This document shows, in pieces, positions 1-6,131 of a stretch of DNA of 10,778 nt. The translations under genes were made by a program, and so were the position numbers. Within the stretch, counting starts at the first letter, position 1; each line of letters opens with the position of its first letter. The DNA is from a bacterium (GTDB lineage Bacteria > Electryoneota > RPQS01), in NCBI GenBank assembly GCA_016721565.1, contig JADKHW010000050.1, forward strand, positions 1 to 10,778. Reading direction: 5' to 3'. The notes beneath the pieces are model-generated. The model was not told the DNA's origin, did not search any database, and saw nothing but the letters and a program-made list of their open reading frames with translations.

Positions 1-119
1 GCGACACCCCCTTCGACCAACAAATACATCGGCCGCTCAGTCAGCGGATGATACTTCACCTCCGCCATCGCCGCGGTGCCGCTACAGACCAAAGCCAAAA
101 GAAAAAGCCAGATTTTCAT
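1..119 (-). CDS. N-terminus of an exported protein (cut by window edge)
   Basis: Only the first 39 codons are inside the window; the gene runs off the left edge. The reading begins with ATG at 117-119 and reads MKIWLFLLALVCSGTAAMA followed by EVKYHPLTERPMYLLVEGGV. The first 19 residues are a typical Sec signal peptide: one Lys, a Leu-rich core, and A-M-A before the predicted cleavage point. A purine-rich GAGAAA lies about 8 bases upstream of the ATG and could be the ribosome binding site. The mature start ending in 'EGG' resembles the beginning of small outer-membrane beta-barrel or porin-like proteins, but the fragment is too short to assign a family. That it is an exported protein is well supported; any function is unknown. 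Confidence 0.7.
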   Translation of the reverse strand, partial: MKIWLFLLALVCSGTAAMAEVKYHPLTERPMYLLVEGGV

Positions 120-591
120 AAGTATTTCTCAGATTTCAACAAAACGGAACAACTCCACAATCTAATCTCGATTTGTTCACCACGCAACTCCGCCAACCTA
201 TCCATACTTTTTTTCGAAAAGGCTCCCGCGCCTGTCCGCCCCAAGAGCCCCTAAAACCGCACTTTACCACAACTCAAGTCATCGACAAAGAGTTTGTTAA
301 GTTCAATAAAACGAAAATAACGCTTGACCATACGTTCAAACATCATTGTATATTGTAACCAGCTAATCGACCAAAAGCCGAACGGGTCTTTCTTTACTAG
401 TGAAGAGCATCAACAAAGCCAGAGGAGAATCAGCATCCAATCCGCCGTGCTGGCACATCAAAGTACCTTCTCATAACGGGGGCGAACGATTCGCTGATAC
501 AGACGGCACCGTACCCACAAGATCATACTGACACCGATTTGTTATTCCCCCACGCTTTAGCGGGGTCAGGGGGGTGCTCTGCCCTCCAATC
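120..591. other. Gene-poor spacer with a C-rich inverted repeat
   Basis: No credible gene is seen in this stretch. Short open frames exist on both strands, but none has a family signature or a ribosome binding site. At 547-564 there is a C/G-rich imperfect inverted repeat (CCCCCACGCTTTAGCGGGG), followed by GTCAGGGGGG. Read on the minus strand it would translate as 'PLTPLKRGG', which is the well-known signature of dispersed G/C-rich intergenic repeats rather than protein. Around 325-350 there is a promoter-like TTGACC with AT-rich DNA (TGTATATTG) about 17-19 bases downstream on the plus strand, but no gene follows it. The promoter of the left-edge gene should also lie here, but I cannot place it confidently. 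Confidence 0.45.
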
Positions 592-628
592 AAAAAAAAC
601 GCGACCCCAACAATCGTCGAGGCCGCGT
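592..628 (-). terminator. Rho-independent terminator of the gene at 654-1883
   Basis: Read on the minus strand, the arm ACGCGGCCTC (628 to 619) pairs with GGGGTCGCGT (608 to 599). This gives ten base pairs with two G-U wobbles around a ten-base loop, and is followed directly by a run of eight T (599 to 592). It starts 26 bases after the TAA at 654-656, which is the normal place for an intrinsic terminator. Its presence shows that the damaged upstream gene was a complete transcription unit. Confidence 0.85.
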
Positions 629-653
629 CAAACAAAACCCGCTTTACAATCAC

Positions 654-1883
654 TTACTTCAAGAGCACAAGCGATACAACTTTGCTTACTCCTGAACTTG
701 ACACCTGGCAAAGTACGTCCCTGACGTTCTGCCCTCTGCATTCCACTCGAAAGTGACCGTGCCTGCGTTTGCGGCGCGCGTCATCGTCTCCACCAATCTT
801 CCCGTGTTGTCGAAAATCGCGAGGCGACACGTTGCCTGCTTCGGGCATCGTGAACTCAATCGTCGTCGTCGGATTAAACGGATTCCGGATAGGCCTTGAG
901 GGTAAACTCTTCAGGCACCGCCGCTGCTCCACTCCACGAGGCCGTGACCATGCGCTCCGCGCAACTCTTCGCGCGATCCGTCCAAATTTAACACGGTCAG
1001 AAAATAGCTGCAGGACGTGTGTTCGGAAACGGCTTGATCTACAAACGTGTATTGTGCGCCAGATGTTGAGTTGCCGCGTCTGCCGATTTCCGTCAACAAG
1101 CTGAATTCGTTTCCTTCGGCACGCCAAATCTCAAAACTCGATACATTTGTTTCGCTCGCGGTTTCCCACTGCAATTGAATGCCGTTTCCAACGGATTCGC
1201 CTGAAAAATCCAATAGTTCAACAGGCAACACGCTATCTCCCCACTGGTAAATTGCGAGCCTGTCCCATTCAGCCACGAAGACGTGTCCGTCCTCAATTAC
1301 AGTTCGACCTGAAATTCCAGTCGGAGGATCATACCAGCCGATTAGGTGCGGAACAGTTGGATCCGTCAATTCAAAAACTTTGAGTCCAAAATTGCCATTC
1401 CCCACATACAAGGTATCATTAAGCACAGCCGCATCCCAACTGATGTGTGGCAGCGGAAGACTTGGATAGCTTATTGGAGCTTCCGGATTCGAGATGTCGC
1501 AAATCGCCATCCTTCACACCAAGTGCCATGCCCGGAGTATCAAAAGTACCTAACAAGACAAGACTATCCGGATCGGTTCGATCATAGATCTGGACGCCGT
1601 CGTAACGGAAAGTCAGGTACAGTCTATCGCCACTGACAACCGCGTCGTTGGTAAAGCCGGCTAATGCCATATGTCGCAGCAACTGAATGTCAATTGGGTT
1701 AGACACGTCGAGAATATCCAAGCCGTTAAGTTCGCGCATTACATAAGCTATTCCCGACTCAACTCTTACCGTTCGGATTGTGGCGGCAGTGTAACGATCC
1801 AGCAAACTCACATTAAATCTGTCCTGCGCCATTGTGATGCTACACAACCCAATCATTACAATAATCAACAGTGAGTTCTTCAT
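654..1883 (-). pseudogene. Frameshifted exported LVIVP-repeat beta-propeller with sorting domain
   Basis: The frame starts with ATG at 1881-1883, with GGAGG 8 bases upstream, and a clear signal peptide MKNSLLIIVMIGLCSITMAQ. The N-terminal part carries LVIVP-type propeller repeats ('GLDILDVSNP', 'GVQIYDRTDP', 'AICDISNPEAP', 'GLKVFELTDP'). These are followed by the 'LPVELLDF...WETASETN' linker and a C-terminal 'NPFNPTTTIEFTMPEAGNV' module ending VVSLVLLK-stop at 654. The reading frame breaks at about 1500, 955-958, 885-886, 823-824 and 704-707. The last four are one-base differences from the homologous DNA at 2041-2540. The break near 1500 also seems to lack about ten residues of one propeller repeat. 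The product, if intact, would be a secreted surface-anchored propeller of about 400 residues. It may be a real pseudogene or a victim of assembly error in a duplicated region. Confidence 0.8.
732..1170 (-). repeat. Copy 1 of a duplicated linker plus sorting-domain cassette
   Basis: This stretch matches 2120-2550 almost base for base in the same orientation, including identical runs of about 30 to 42 bases (for example 843-884 against 2232-2273). It encodes the 'WETASETN' linker and the 'PNPFNP' C-terminal module of the LVIVP-type gene. The N-terminal halves of the two genes are unrelated, so only the C-terminal cassette is shared. The high DNA identity points to recent duplication or gene conversion. 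Confidence 0.85.
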
Positions 1884-1925
1884 TTCATCCTCCGGCCGAT
1901 ATGAACTTTCTTTGGAACATGATCT

Positions 1926-1954
1926 AAGATAAATCGTTTTACGTCACAAAGCAA
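1926..1954 (-). promoter_or_regulatory. Possible promoter of the LVIVP-repeat gene
   Basis: On the minus strand TTGCTT (1954-1949) and TATCTT (1931-1926) are separated by 17 bases and lie about 45 bases upstream of the ATG at 1883. The fit to a housekeeping -35/-10 pair is moderate. It sits between the terminator of the preceding gene and this gene's start, which is where a promoter is expected. Promoters of FCB-group bacteria often differ from this consensus, so this is tentative. Confidence 0.35.
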
Positions 1955-1965
1955 GACTCGGCTGA

Positions 1966-1998
1966 AACAAAAGCGGCGACTCGAGATCGAGCCGCCGC
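1966..1998 (-). terminator. Rho-independent terminator of the propeller gene at 2041-3750
   Basis: On the minus strand GCGGCG pairs with CGCCGC and, after one mismatch, CTCG pairs with CGAG around a four-base loop (1973-1998). The stem is followed by TTTTGTTT (1972 to 1965). It lies about 43 bases after the stop codon at 2041 and before the next gene's promoter region. It therefore separates the two neighbouring secreted-protein genes into independent transcription units. Confidence 0.85.
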
Positions 1999-2040
1999 AT
2001 ACTATGTGCCTCTGCCAACGAAGTGCTTAGACTAAGCCAG

Positions 2041-3750
2041 TTATTTCAACAGGATAAGTTTGCGAGCCTTAGCGACCCCCAATGCCTCAACTCTCGCATA
2101 GTAGACGCCCGATGTTTTCCCCTCTGCTTTCCACTCGAAAGTGACCGTGCCTGCATTTGCGGCGCGCGTCATTGTCTCCACCAATCTTCCTGTATTGTCG
2201 AAAATCGTGAGCGACACGTTGCCTGCTTCAGGCATCGTGAACTCAATCGTCGTCGTCGGATTAAACGGATTCGGATAGGCCTTGAGGGTAAACTCTTCAG
2301 GCAGCGCTGCCGCTCCATCCCAACTGGCTGTAACCATGCGCCCGCGCAACTCTTCGCGCGATCCGTCCAAATTTAACACCGTCAGAAAATAGCTGTATGA
2401 CGTGTTTTCCGTGACCTGATCTACAAACGTGTATTGCGCCGGACGTTGAATTGCCGCGCCTGCCGATTTCCGCCAGCAAACTGAATTGCCGTTTCCTGCG
2501 CGCCATACTTCAAAATAAGCCAGATTCGTTTCGCTCGCGGTTTCCCAATTCAGTTCGATTCCGTCGGCAGCCGAAACGGCTCCGAAACTCATCAGCTCCA
2601 CAGGCAACGGCCCGTCAAGCGGAGTGTCCGGCTGAAGTTTTACGACGTACCAGTTGATGGCTTCCTGAAACGGATTCGCGACGTAGCCGCAGAAGATGTA
2701 ACCGCCGCTTGCAAGCTGACGAATCTCAAACGAGCCGTCACCCGAAACATCGCCAGCGGTGACAGTCCAATAGTGCTGGCCGATTTCGTCGAACTTCCAG
2801 ACAACCGCGTCATCACTGCCCGCGCCGTCTGATCTTCCGCACACGACAAAACCGTCATCGGAACATGCGGCAACGTCGTAGCCGACATCGAAGCCGCCGT
2901 TGTCAAACAGCGCGTACCACTCAAAGGCCGCGTTGCCCGCAACTTTGATCAACAAAACGTCTTGATCAACGAAATCAAATTGATAACCGGTGACAATAAA
3001 TCCGCCGTCGTTGGTCAAGGCCACGCCGTAACCGACTTCATCGTTGGGCGACAAGAAGGCCCACGACCATAGTGAATCACCGTTGGCGTCAAGCCTGAGC
3101 ATCCAAACATCAGAGCCACCGAATCCGAAGCTTTGCGTTTCACCGACAACGATGTAACCACCGTCGGGAGTTTGCTCGACTGCATGAGCGACATCTTCCG
3201 CCGGGCCGCCGTAGGTTTTTGTCCAGAGCACCGTGCCTGCAAAGTCGGTCTTGACCAAATGAAAATCGCGACCGGAAGCAATTTGCTCACGATAGCCGCA
3301 CATGATGTAGCCGAGGTCGCTCGTGGTCTGAATGTCATTGGCCACTTCGTCGTCGGCAGTTCCGTAGCTGAAGCTGTTTGTTACGGCTCCGCCTGAATTC
3401 AATAGTCTAAGAATGAAATCCGCCGGACCGCCGAACGAACTCTGCCAGCCGCAAACGGCATAGCCACTGCCTGCCGAAAGGGAAATTCCTGTCCCCTGCT
3501 CATCGGCGCTTGAGACAATCTGAGTGCTCCACTCGACCGTCCCGTCCGCGAACAGCTTGCGGACGTAGATGTCGTAGTCAAAGTTGATGTTCGTGAAACC
3601 CGCCGAGACCACCTCCCCCACCCCGACCTCGCGGAGGCTTAAAGCTCGAAAATCCGAGCCAACCTGGTCCTGATGTTCCCAGTCGATGGGCGGAGCCTGC
3701 GCAAAGCTGACCGTACTTATCCACAATAAAACCAATAGCCTTACTCTCAT
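2041..3750 (-). CDS. Exported beta-propeller protein with C-terminal sorting domain
   Basis: The chosen ATG is at 3748-3750, with AAAGGTGG about 8 bases upstream, giving 569 residues. An in-frame ATG at 3798 would put 16 charged residues in front of the signal peptide MRVRLLVLLWISTVSFAQA and is unlikely. The body contains six or more repeats of the 'DGGYIVVGETQSFGFGGSD' kind, each followed by 'W..RLD..G...W', typical of secreted delta-60/SBBP-like propellers. After 'LPVELMSF' comes the 'WETASETN' linker. The C-terminal 81 residues (489-569, beginning LKAYPNPFNP and ending RKLILLK) form a type IX secretion type A sorting / FlgD-like domain. The protein is probably exported and held at the cell surface; no enzymatic residues are recognised. 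About residues 421-438 (2436-2488) are out of frame relative to its homologue, so this part of the sequence should not be trusted. It has its own terminator at 1966-1998. Confidence 0.88.
   Translation of the reverse strand: MRVRLLVLLWISTVSFAQAPPIDWEHQDQVGSDFRALSLREVGVGEVVSAGFTNINFDYDIYVRKLFADGTVEWSTQIVSSADEQGTGISLSAGSGYAVCGWQSSFGGPADFILRLLNSGGAVTNSFSYGTADDEVANDIQTTSDLGYIMCGYREQIASGRDFHLVKTDFAGTVLWTKTYGGPAEDVAHAVEQTPDGGYIVVGETQSFGFGGSDVWMLRLDANGDSLWSWAFLSPNDEVGYGVALTNDGGFIVTGYQFDFVDQDVLLIKVAGNAAFEWYALFDNGGFDVGYDVAACSDDGFVVCGRSDGAGSDDAVVWKFDEIGQHYWTVTAGDVSGDGSFEIRQLASGGYIFCGYVANPFQEAINWYVVKLQPDTPLDGPLPVELMSFGAVSAADGIELNWETASETNLAYFEVWRAGNGNSVCWRKSAGAAIQRPAQYTFVDQVTENTSYSYFLTVLNLDGSREELRGRMVTASWDGAAALPEEFTLKAYPNPFNPTTTIEFTMPEAGNVSLTIFDNTGRLVETMTRAANAGTVTFEWKAEGKTSGVYYARVEALGVAKARKLILLK
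2120..2550 (-). repeat. Copy 2 of the duplicated linker plus sorting-domain cassette
   Basis: This is the partner of 732-1170, in direct orientation and about 1.39 kb away. It keeps the sorting-domain frame, which makes it the reference for locating the one-base indels in copy 1. In the linker, near 2436 and 2488, it is copy 2 that is shorter than copy 1, by two bases and one base. Confidence 0.85.
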
Positions 3751-3887
3751 CCTGCGGCCACCTTTCACGGGTTTCAACAATTGTCGTGAATCCTGCACAT
3801 TACAACATACAATATAGACCCGTAATCGTGACCCGCAATAGACTAAGCATATTTAGTAGGTTGTAAAATCGCAACAAAAATGGACGA

Positions 3888-3907
3888 GGCGGGTCTTTCG
3901 ACCCGCC
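3888..3907 (-). terminator. GC-rich perfect hairpin, weak terminator or dispersed repeat
   Basis: GGCGGGTC and GACCCGCC form a perfect eight-base-pair stem with a four-base loop (GAAA on the minus strand). It lies 32 bases beyond the stop of the small membrane-protein gene at 3940 and so could end that transcription unit. The T run (TTTTT) comes only after about seven further bases, which weakens the terminator reading. Similar 'GGGGCGGGTC...GACCCGCC' hairpins are common as dispersed intergenic repeats in uncultured bacteria, so both explanations remain open. Confidence 0.5.
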
Positions 3908-3939
3908 CCTATGTCGCGGTCAGCGATTACATCAGTCTG

Positions 3940-4092
3940 CTAAGCCAAAGGTTTTTCACCCCGGATAACTCTTATCAGTACCACTGCTATCGCGATCACG
4001 AGTAAAATGTGCAAGAACCCCCCCAGCGTGTAGGACGTGACCATTCCAAGTAGCCACATCACCATCAAGATTACGAATATGGTCCACAACAT
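3940..4092 (-). CDS. lmo0937-family small membrane protein
   Basis: This 50-residue protein starts with ATG at 4090-4092, with AGGCGGTG a few bases upstream, and stops with TAG at 3940-3942. The sequence begins MLWTIFVILMVMWLLGMV, then TSYTLGGFLHILLVIAIAVV, and ends RVIRGEKPLA. This is the hallmark pattern of the lmo0937 family (DUF5670-like): MLWTI start, 'WLLG.VT.YTLGGF.H.LLVIA', and a short basic tail. Two hydrophobic segments (about 2-18 and 26-42) predict a hairpin in the inner membrane. The family is widespread and has no known biochemical role; it is often seen beside other small stress-related membrane proteins. It lies 19 bases downstream of the gene at 4112-4336 and is probably co-transcribed with it. 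Confidence 0.88.
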   Translation of the reverse strand: MLWTIFVILMVMWLLGMVTSYTLGGFLHILLVIAIAVVLIRVIRGEKPLA

Positions 4093-4111
4093 GATTCACC
4101 GCCTTTCACAG

Positions 4112-4336
4112 TTATGCCGCACGCCAACTCTTTTTAGTTGAATACAAGACGAGTCCCAGACCAGCGAAGATGATAACGCCGCCAGCCACTTTGCTCAACG
4201 GAATCGACTCTGTCTCTCTTGACGTGACTTCGATGCTGCCAAGATCAAGAACCTTCTTGTCGCGTTTGAAATCAATCGAATCAAAAACGAAAAACAGTAT
4301 TCCAACAATCGCGAGCACTATTCCAATCGTTCTCAT
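4112..4336 (-). CDS. Small two-helix inner-membrane protein
   Basis: This is a 74-residue protein with ATG at 4334-4336 and a strong GGAGGAG site directly upstream. It has a first hydrophobic segment at residues 3-19 (TIGIVLAIVGILFFVFD). A charged middle follows, containing KKVLDLGSIEVTSRE, then a second hydrophobic segment at 49-66 (KVAGGVIIFAGLGLVLY) and a basic tail. Small proteins with this plan ('IGI.L...G...', then 'K.V.DLG.IE', then a second helix) are frequent in bacteria. I recall no assigned function and can name no family with certainty; a DUF3185-like protein is one possibility. It leads a two-gene unit with the lmo0937-family gene and is divergent from the FAS1 gene, with which it may share control. 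Confidence 0.8.
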   Translation of the reverse strand: MRTIGIVLAIVGILFFVFDSIDFKRDKKVLDLGSIEVTSRETESIPLSKVAGGVIIFAGLGLVLYSTKKSWRAA

Positions 4337-4364
4337 AACTCCTCCACATCAATTGCTTTGCTAA

Positions 4365-4380
4365 TACATCACGAAATTAC
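4365..4380 (-). promoter_or_regulatory. Shared element, copy facing the small membrane-protein genes
   Basis: Read in the sense direction of the gene at 4336, this is GTAATTTCGTGATGTA. The first twelve bases are identical to the element at 4588-4599 upstream of the divergent FAS1 gene, also in that gene's sense direction. The TACATCAC part recurs 13 bases away (4365-4372 and 4378-4385, plus strand), giving a short tandem repeat beside the predicted -10 region. It is a candidate regulator or alternative-sigma-factor site; the binding protein is unknown. Confidence 0.5.
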
Positions 4381-4409
4381 ATCACAAAGTGCGAGGCGAC
4401 TCGTGTCAA
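4381..4409 (-). promoter_or_regulatory. Probable promoter of the small membrane-protein genes
   Basis: On the minus strand a perfect TTGACA (4409-4404) is followed after 17 bases by TGTGAT (4386-4381). The predicted start point would be near 4374, about 38 bases before the ATG at 4336. The -10 overlaps one copy of the TACATCAC tandem repeat, so a protein bound there could block or guide RNA polymerase. The -35 match is strong and the -10 weak. Confidence 0.45.
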
Positions 4410-4505
4410 TTCTCTACGTCTGATTGTTAAACTAACCCAGACAACACTTAAGTTCCCTGAAAGTGATTGGAAAAGCGTAAATAACTGAAATCTCGTTAGC
4501 TCCGA

Positions 4506-4530
4506 ATACAATGAACAGTGTTCATTGTAT
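4506..4530. promoter_or_regulatory. Perfect 25-base palindrome, candidate operator
   Basis: ATACAATGAACA (4506-4517) and TGTTCATTGTAT (4519-4530) are exact reverse complements around a single central G (4518). There is no trailing T run and no gene ends here, so it is not a terminator. It lies in the spacer between divergent genes, immediately upstream of a possible FAS1 promoter. The inner half-site ATGAACA recurs twice more downstream, at 4621-4627 and 4645-4651. This is the geometry of a binding site for a dimeric repressor or activator, such as a TetR-, GntR- or MarR-type regulator; the regulator is not in the window. Confidence 0.65.
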
Positions 4531-4535
4531 ATTCG

Positions 4536-4565
4536 TTGTGCAGTTGCAACACATATTCGTATATA
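4536..4565 (+). promoter_or_regulatory. Possible promoter of the FAS1 gene
   Basis: TTGTGC (4536-4541) and TATATA (4560-4565) are separated by 18 bases on the plus strand, about 120 bases before the FAS1 start. The 25-base palindrome ends five bases upstream of the -35, which would suit an activator or upstream-bound regulator. An alternative nearer promoter begins with TTGATC at 4632-4637, but its -10 is poor. Confidence 0.35.
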
Positions 4566-4587
4566 CCAACACTGCATGGAACCATGC

Positions 4588-4603
4588 GTAATTTCGTGAG
4601 GTA
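4588..4603 (+). promoter_or_regulatory. Shared element, copy facing the FAS1 gene
   Basis: GTAATTTCGTGAGGTA on the plus strand matches the copy at 4380-4365 on the minus strand in 15 of 16 bases (12 consecutive). Each copy points toward its own gene, so the pair looks like a common control element for both divergent units. Here it lies 85-100 bases upstream of the FAS1 start codon. Confidence 0.5.
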
Positions 4604-4687
4604 GAAACTATAGCGCGCACATGAACATAAATTGATCAACAATGATGAACACGTGCAGTATTCGATGCTGCGGAAAGGATGGACACA

Positions 4688-5251
4688 ATGAGAGACCGCA
4701 TTACCGCCGCACTTATTGCGGCAATGCTGATTCTCGGAGGAGTGCTCTTCGCACAATCCAGCGTCATCGGTCAAGCAGCCGACGACAACACGCAAATCAG
4801 TCAGAATAATGAACGGCCCTCTACCGTGATTGCCGCTGCTCGCAGTGACAAGGAACTTTCCGACTTCACCAGAAATGTCGAGAAGGGTCTGATGGTTCAG
4901 GCGCTCGAAGGCAAAGGCCCGATGACGGTGTTCGCACCGACGAATGAAGCGTTTGCGGCTTGTGCTGAATCTGATCGACAGAAACTCGCTGACGGAAAGA
5001 AATTGCAGATGGTACTGCAATACCATGTCGTTCCGGGCAGAGCATTGACACAAGCGGATCTGCTTAAGATGAGCGGTGAACGGCTCATGACTGTACAGGG
5101 GGATGAACTGACCATCATCGTTGAGAACAAGACCATTTGGGTGGGCAGCGCCAAGCTGACCGGCAAGGAAGAGCTGACCAATAACGGAGTGGTGCATCAA
5201 GTCGATGACGTGCTAATTCCGCCGATGCTCTTAAGTCGCAGTACGAAGTAA
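4688..5251 (+). CDS. Exported fasciclin (FAS1) domain protein
   Basis: I chose ATG 4688-4690 because GGAAAGGA lies about 8 bases upstream. The in-frame ATG at 4679 would overlap that site. The 187-residue product has a signal peptide or membrane anchor at about residues 5-30 (ITAALIAAMLILGGVLFAQ). One complete FAS1 domain follows, about residues 45-182, with the three family landmarks: the H1 motif TVFAPTNEAFA (80-90), the YH pair (112-113, in LQYHVVPG), and the H2 motif NGVVHQVDDVLIPP (166-179). FAS1 proteins act outside the cytoplasm in adhesion or protein and lipid binding; single-domain bacterial versions are common and mostly uncharacterised. It is the only plus-strand gene here, divergent from two small membrane-protein genes, with a palindromic site in the spacer and a terminator after it. 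Confidence 0.92.
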   Translation: MRDRITAALIAAMLILGGVLFAQSSVIGQAADDNTQISQNNERPSTVIAAARSDKELSDFTRNVEKGLMVQALEGKGPMTVFAPTNEAFAACAESDRQKLADGKKLQMVLQYHVVPGRALTQADLLKMSGERLMTVQGDELTIIVENKTIWVGSAKLTGKEELTNNGVVHQVDDVLIPPMLLSRSTK

Positions 5252-5296
5252 TTCACTCCTCGTCGCCGCGCGCAACAATAGCGATCAGGATGAAGA

Positions 5297-5329
5297 AAGC
5301 CCCGGCTAACCGACCGGGGCTTATTTTTT
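5297..5329 (+). terminator. Terminator after FAS1, probably bidirectional
   Basis: AAGCCCCGG (5297-5305) and CCGGGGCTT (5314-5322) form a perfect nine-base-pair stem with an eight-base loop, followed by ATTTTTT on the plus strand. It ends transcription of the FAS1 gene. On the other strand the hairpin begins six bases after the PhzF stop codon (5328-5330), with a poorer tail (TTTCTTC). It probably also serves the converging minus-strand operon. Confidence 0.9.
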
Positions 5330-6119
5330 AGATTTCTAATTCGCCTCTCAGCACCGTTCTTGCCTGCCCTCGCAATAACACGCGGTTACCTTTCAATTCA
5401 GTTTCAACGATTCCGCCGCGTTTTGAAGCTTGATAGCATTGAAGAATATTTTTGCCGAGCTTGGAAGACCAATAGGGGGCGAGCGCGCAATGGGCTGAGC
5501 CTGTGACGGGATCTTCGTCAATTCCAGCTCCGGGAGCGAAGCAACGCGAGATGACGTCAAACTGCGGATCGTCGCTGCGTGCGCAAACGATGAAATCTTC
5601 AGCGCCAAGTTTGACGAGCGTTTTCAAATCGGGATTTAGTTTGCGCACAGTTTCGGCAGAGTCCAATTCAAAGAGAATAAAGAGTCCTTCTTTGCCGGAA
5701 TAGAGCGGTTTTGCTCCGAGCGCTTTGCTCACATCATCGCCGAACTGAATCGGTTTGGGGACTACTGCTGGAAAATCAAGCTCAATCAAGTTGCCGACTT
5801 TTTGTGCGCGCAACTCGCCGCTCAGAGTGCGAAAATGCAGAACCGTGTCGCTCGTGATTCCCCTCTGCTCCCAAAGCAAATGCGCGCTTGCAAGTGTCGC
5901 GTGTCCGCAGAGATCGACTTCGATCTTCGGCGTGAACCAGCGAAGGCTCCAGTTTCCCGTAGCGAGTGGTACAAGGAAGGCGGTTTCGGAGATATTCAAC
6001 TCGGCGGCGATGTTCTGCATCAACTTGTCAGAGAGCGGTGTGTCTGTTATGCAGACTCCTGCGGGATTGCCTTTGAAAGGTTCATCGGTGAAGGCGTCAA
6101 TGATGGTGATCGGAATCAT
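5328..6119 (-). CDS. PhzF-family isomerase/epimerase-like enzyme
   Basis: This is a 263-residue protein of the PhzF / YddE family, which shares the diaminopimelate-epimerase fold of two similar halves. It starts ITIIDAFTDEPFKGNPAGV, the usual N-terminal signature. The catalytic acid is seen as E45 (NISETAFLV). The conserved DLCGHATLASAH motif follows (G72, H73), and in the second half GIDEDPVTGSAHCAL (D203). PhzF itself isomerises trans-2,3-dihydro-3-hydroxyanthranilate in phenazine synthesis, but no other phenazine gene is here. Most relatives have unknown substrates, so only the fold and likely isomerase chemistry are supported. The length is normal to slightly short for the family. The protein is cytoplasmic, with no signal peptide. 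It is the last gene of a probable four-gene unit, 12 bases after the preceding stop. Confidence 0.93.
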   Translation of the reverse strand: MIPITIIDAFTDEPFKGNPAGVCITDTPLSDKLMQNIAAELNISETAFLVPLATGNWSLRWFTPKIEVDLCGHATLASAHLLWEQRGITSDTVLHFRTLSGELRAQKVGNLIELDFPAVVPKPIQFGDDVSKALGAKPLYSGKEGLFILFELDSAETVRKLNPDLKTLVKLGAEDFIVCARSDDPQFDVISRCFAPGAGIDEDPVTGSAHCALAPYWSSKLGKNILQCYQASKRGGIVETELKGNRVLLRGQARTVLRGELEI

Positions 6120-6131
6120 GATTGGTTCCCG

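Noticed and set aside
471..653. 60-codon minus-strand frame containing 'PLTPLKRGG'
   Set aside because: This peptide is the usual translation of a dispersed C/G-rich intergenic repeat, and the frame also covers the terminator at 592-628.
3751..3798. Longer N-terminus for the propeller gene at 2041-3750
   Set aside because: The extra residues precede a normal signal peptide, and the ribosome binding site lies just before the ATG at 3750.
4504..4534. Palindrome as a transcription terminator
   Set aside because: There is no T run on either side, the arms are AT-rich, and no gene ends nearby.
4496..5200. 234-codon minus-strand open frame over the FAS1 gene
   Set aside because: It lies opposite a complete FAS1 domain and runs into the regulatory spacer. 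The translation is low-complexity in style with no recognisable domain.
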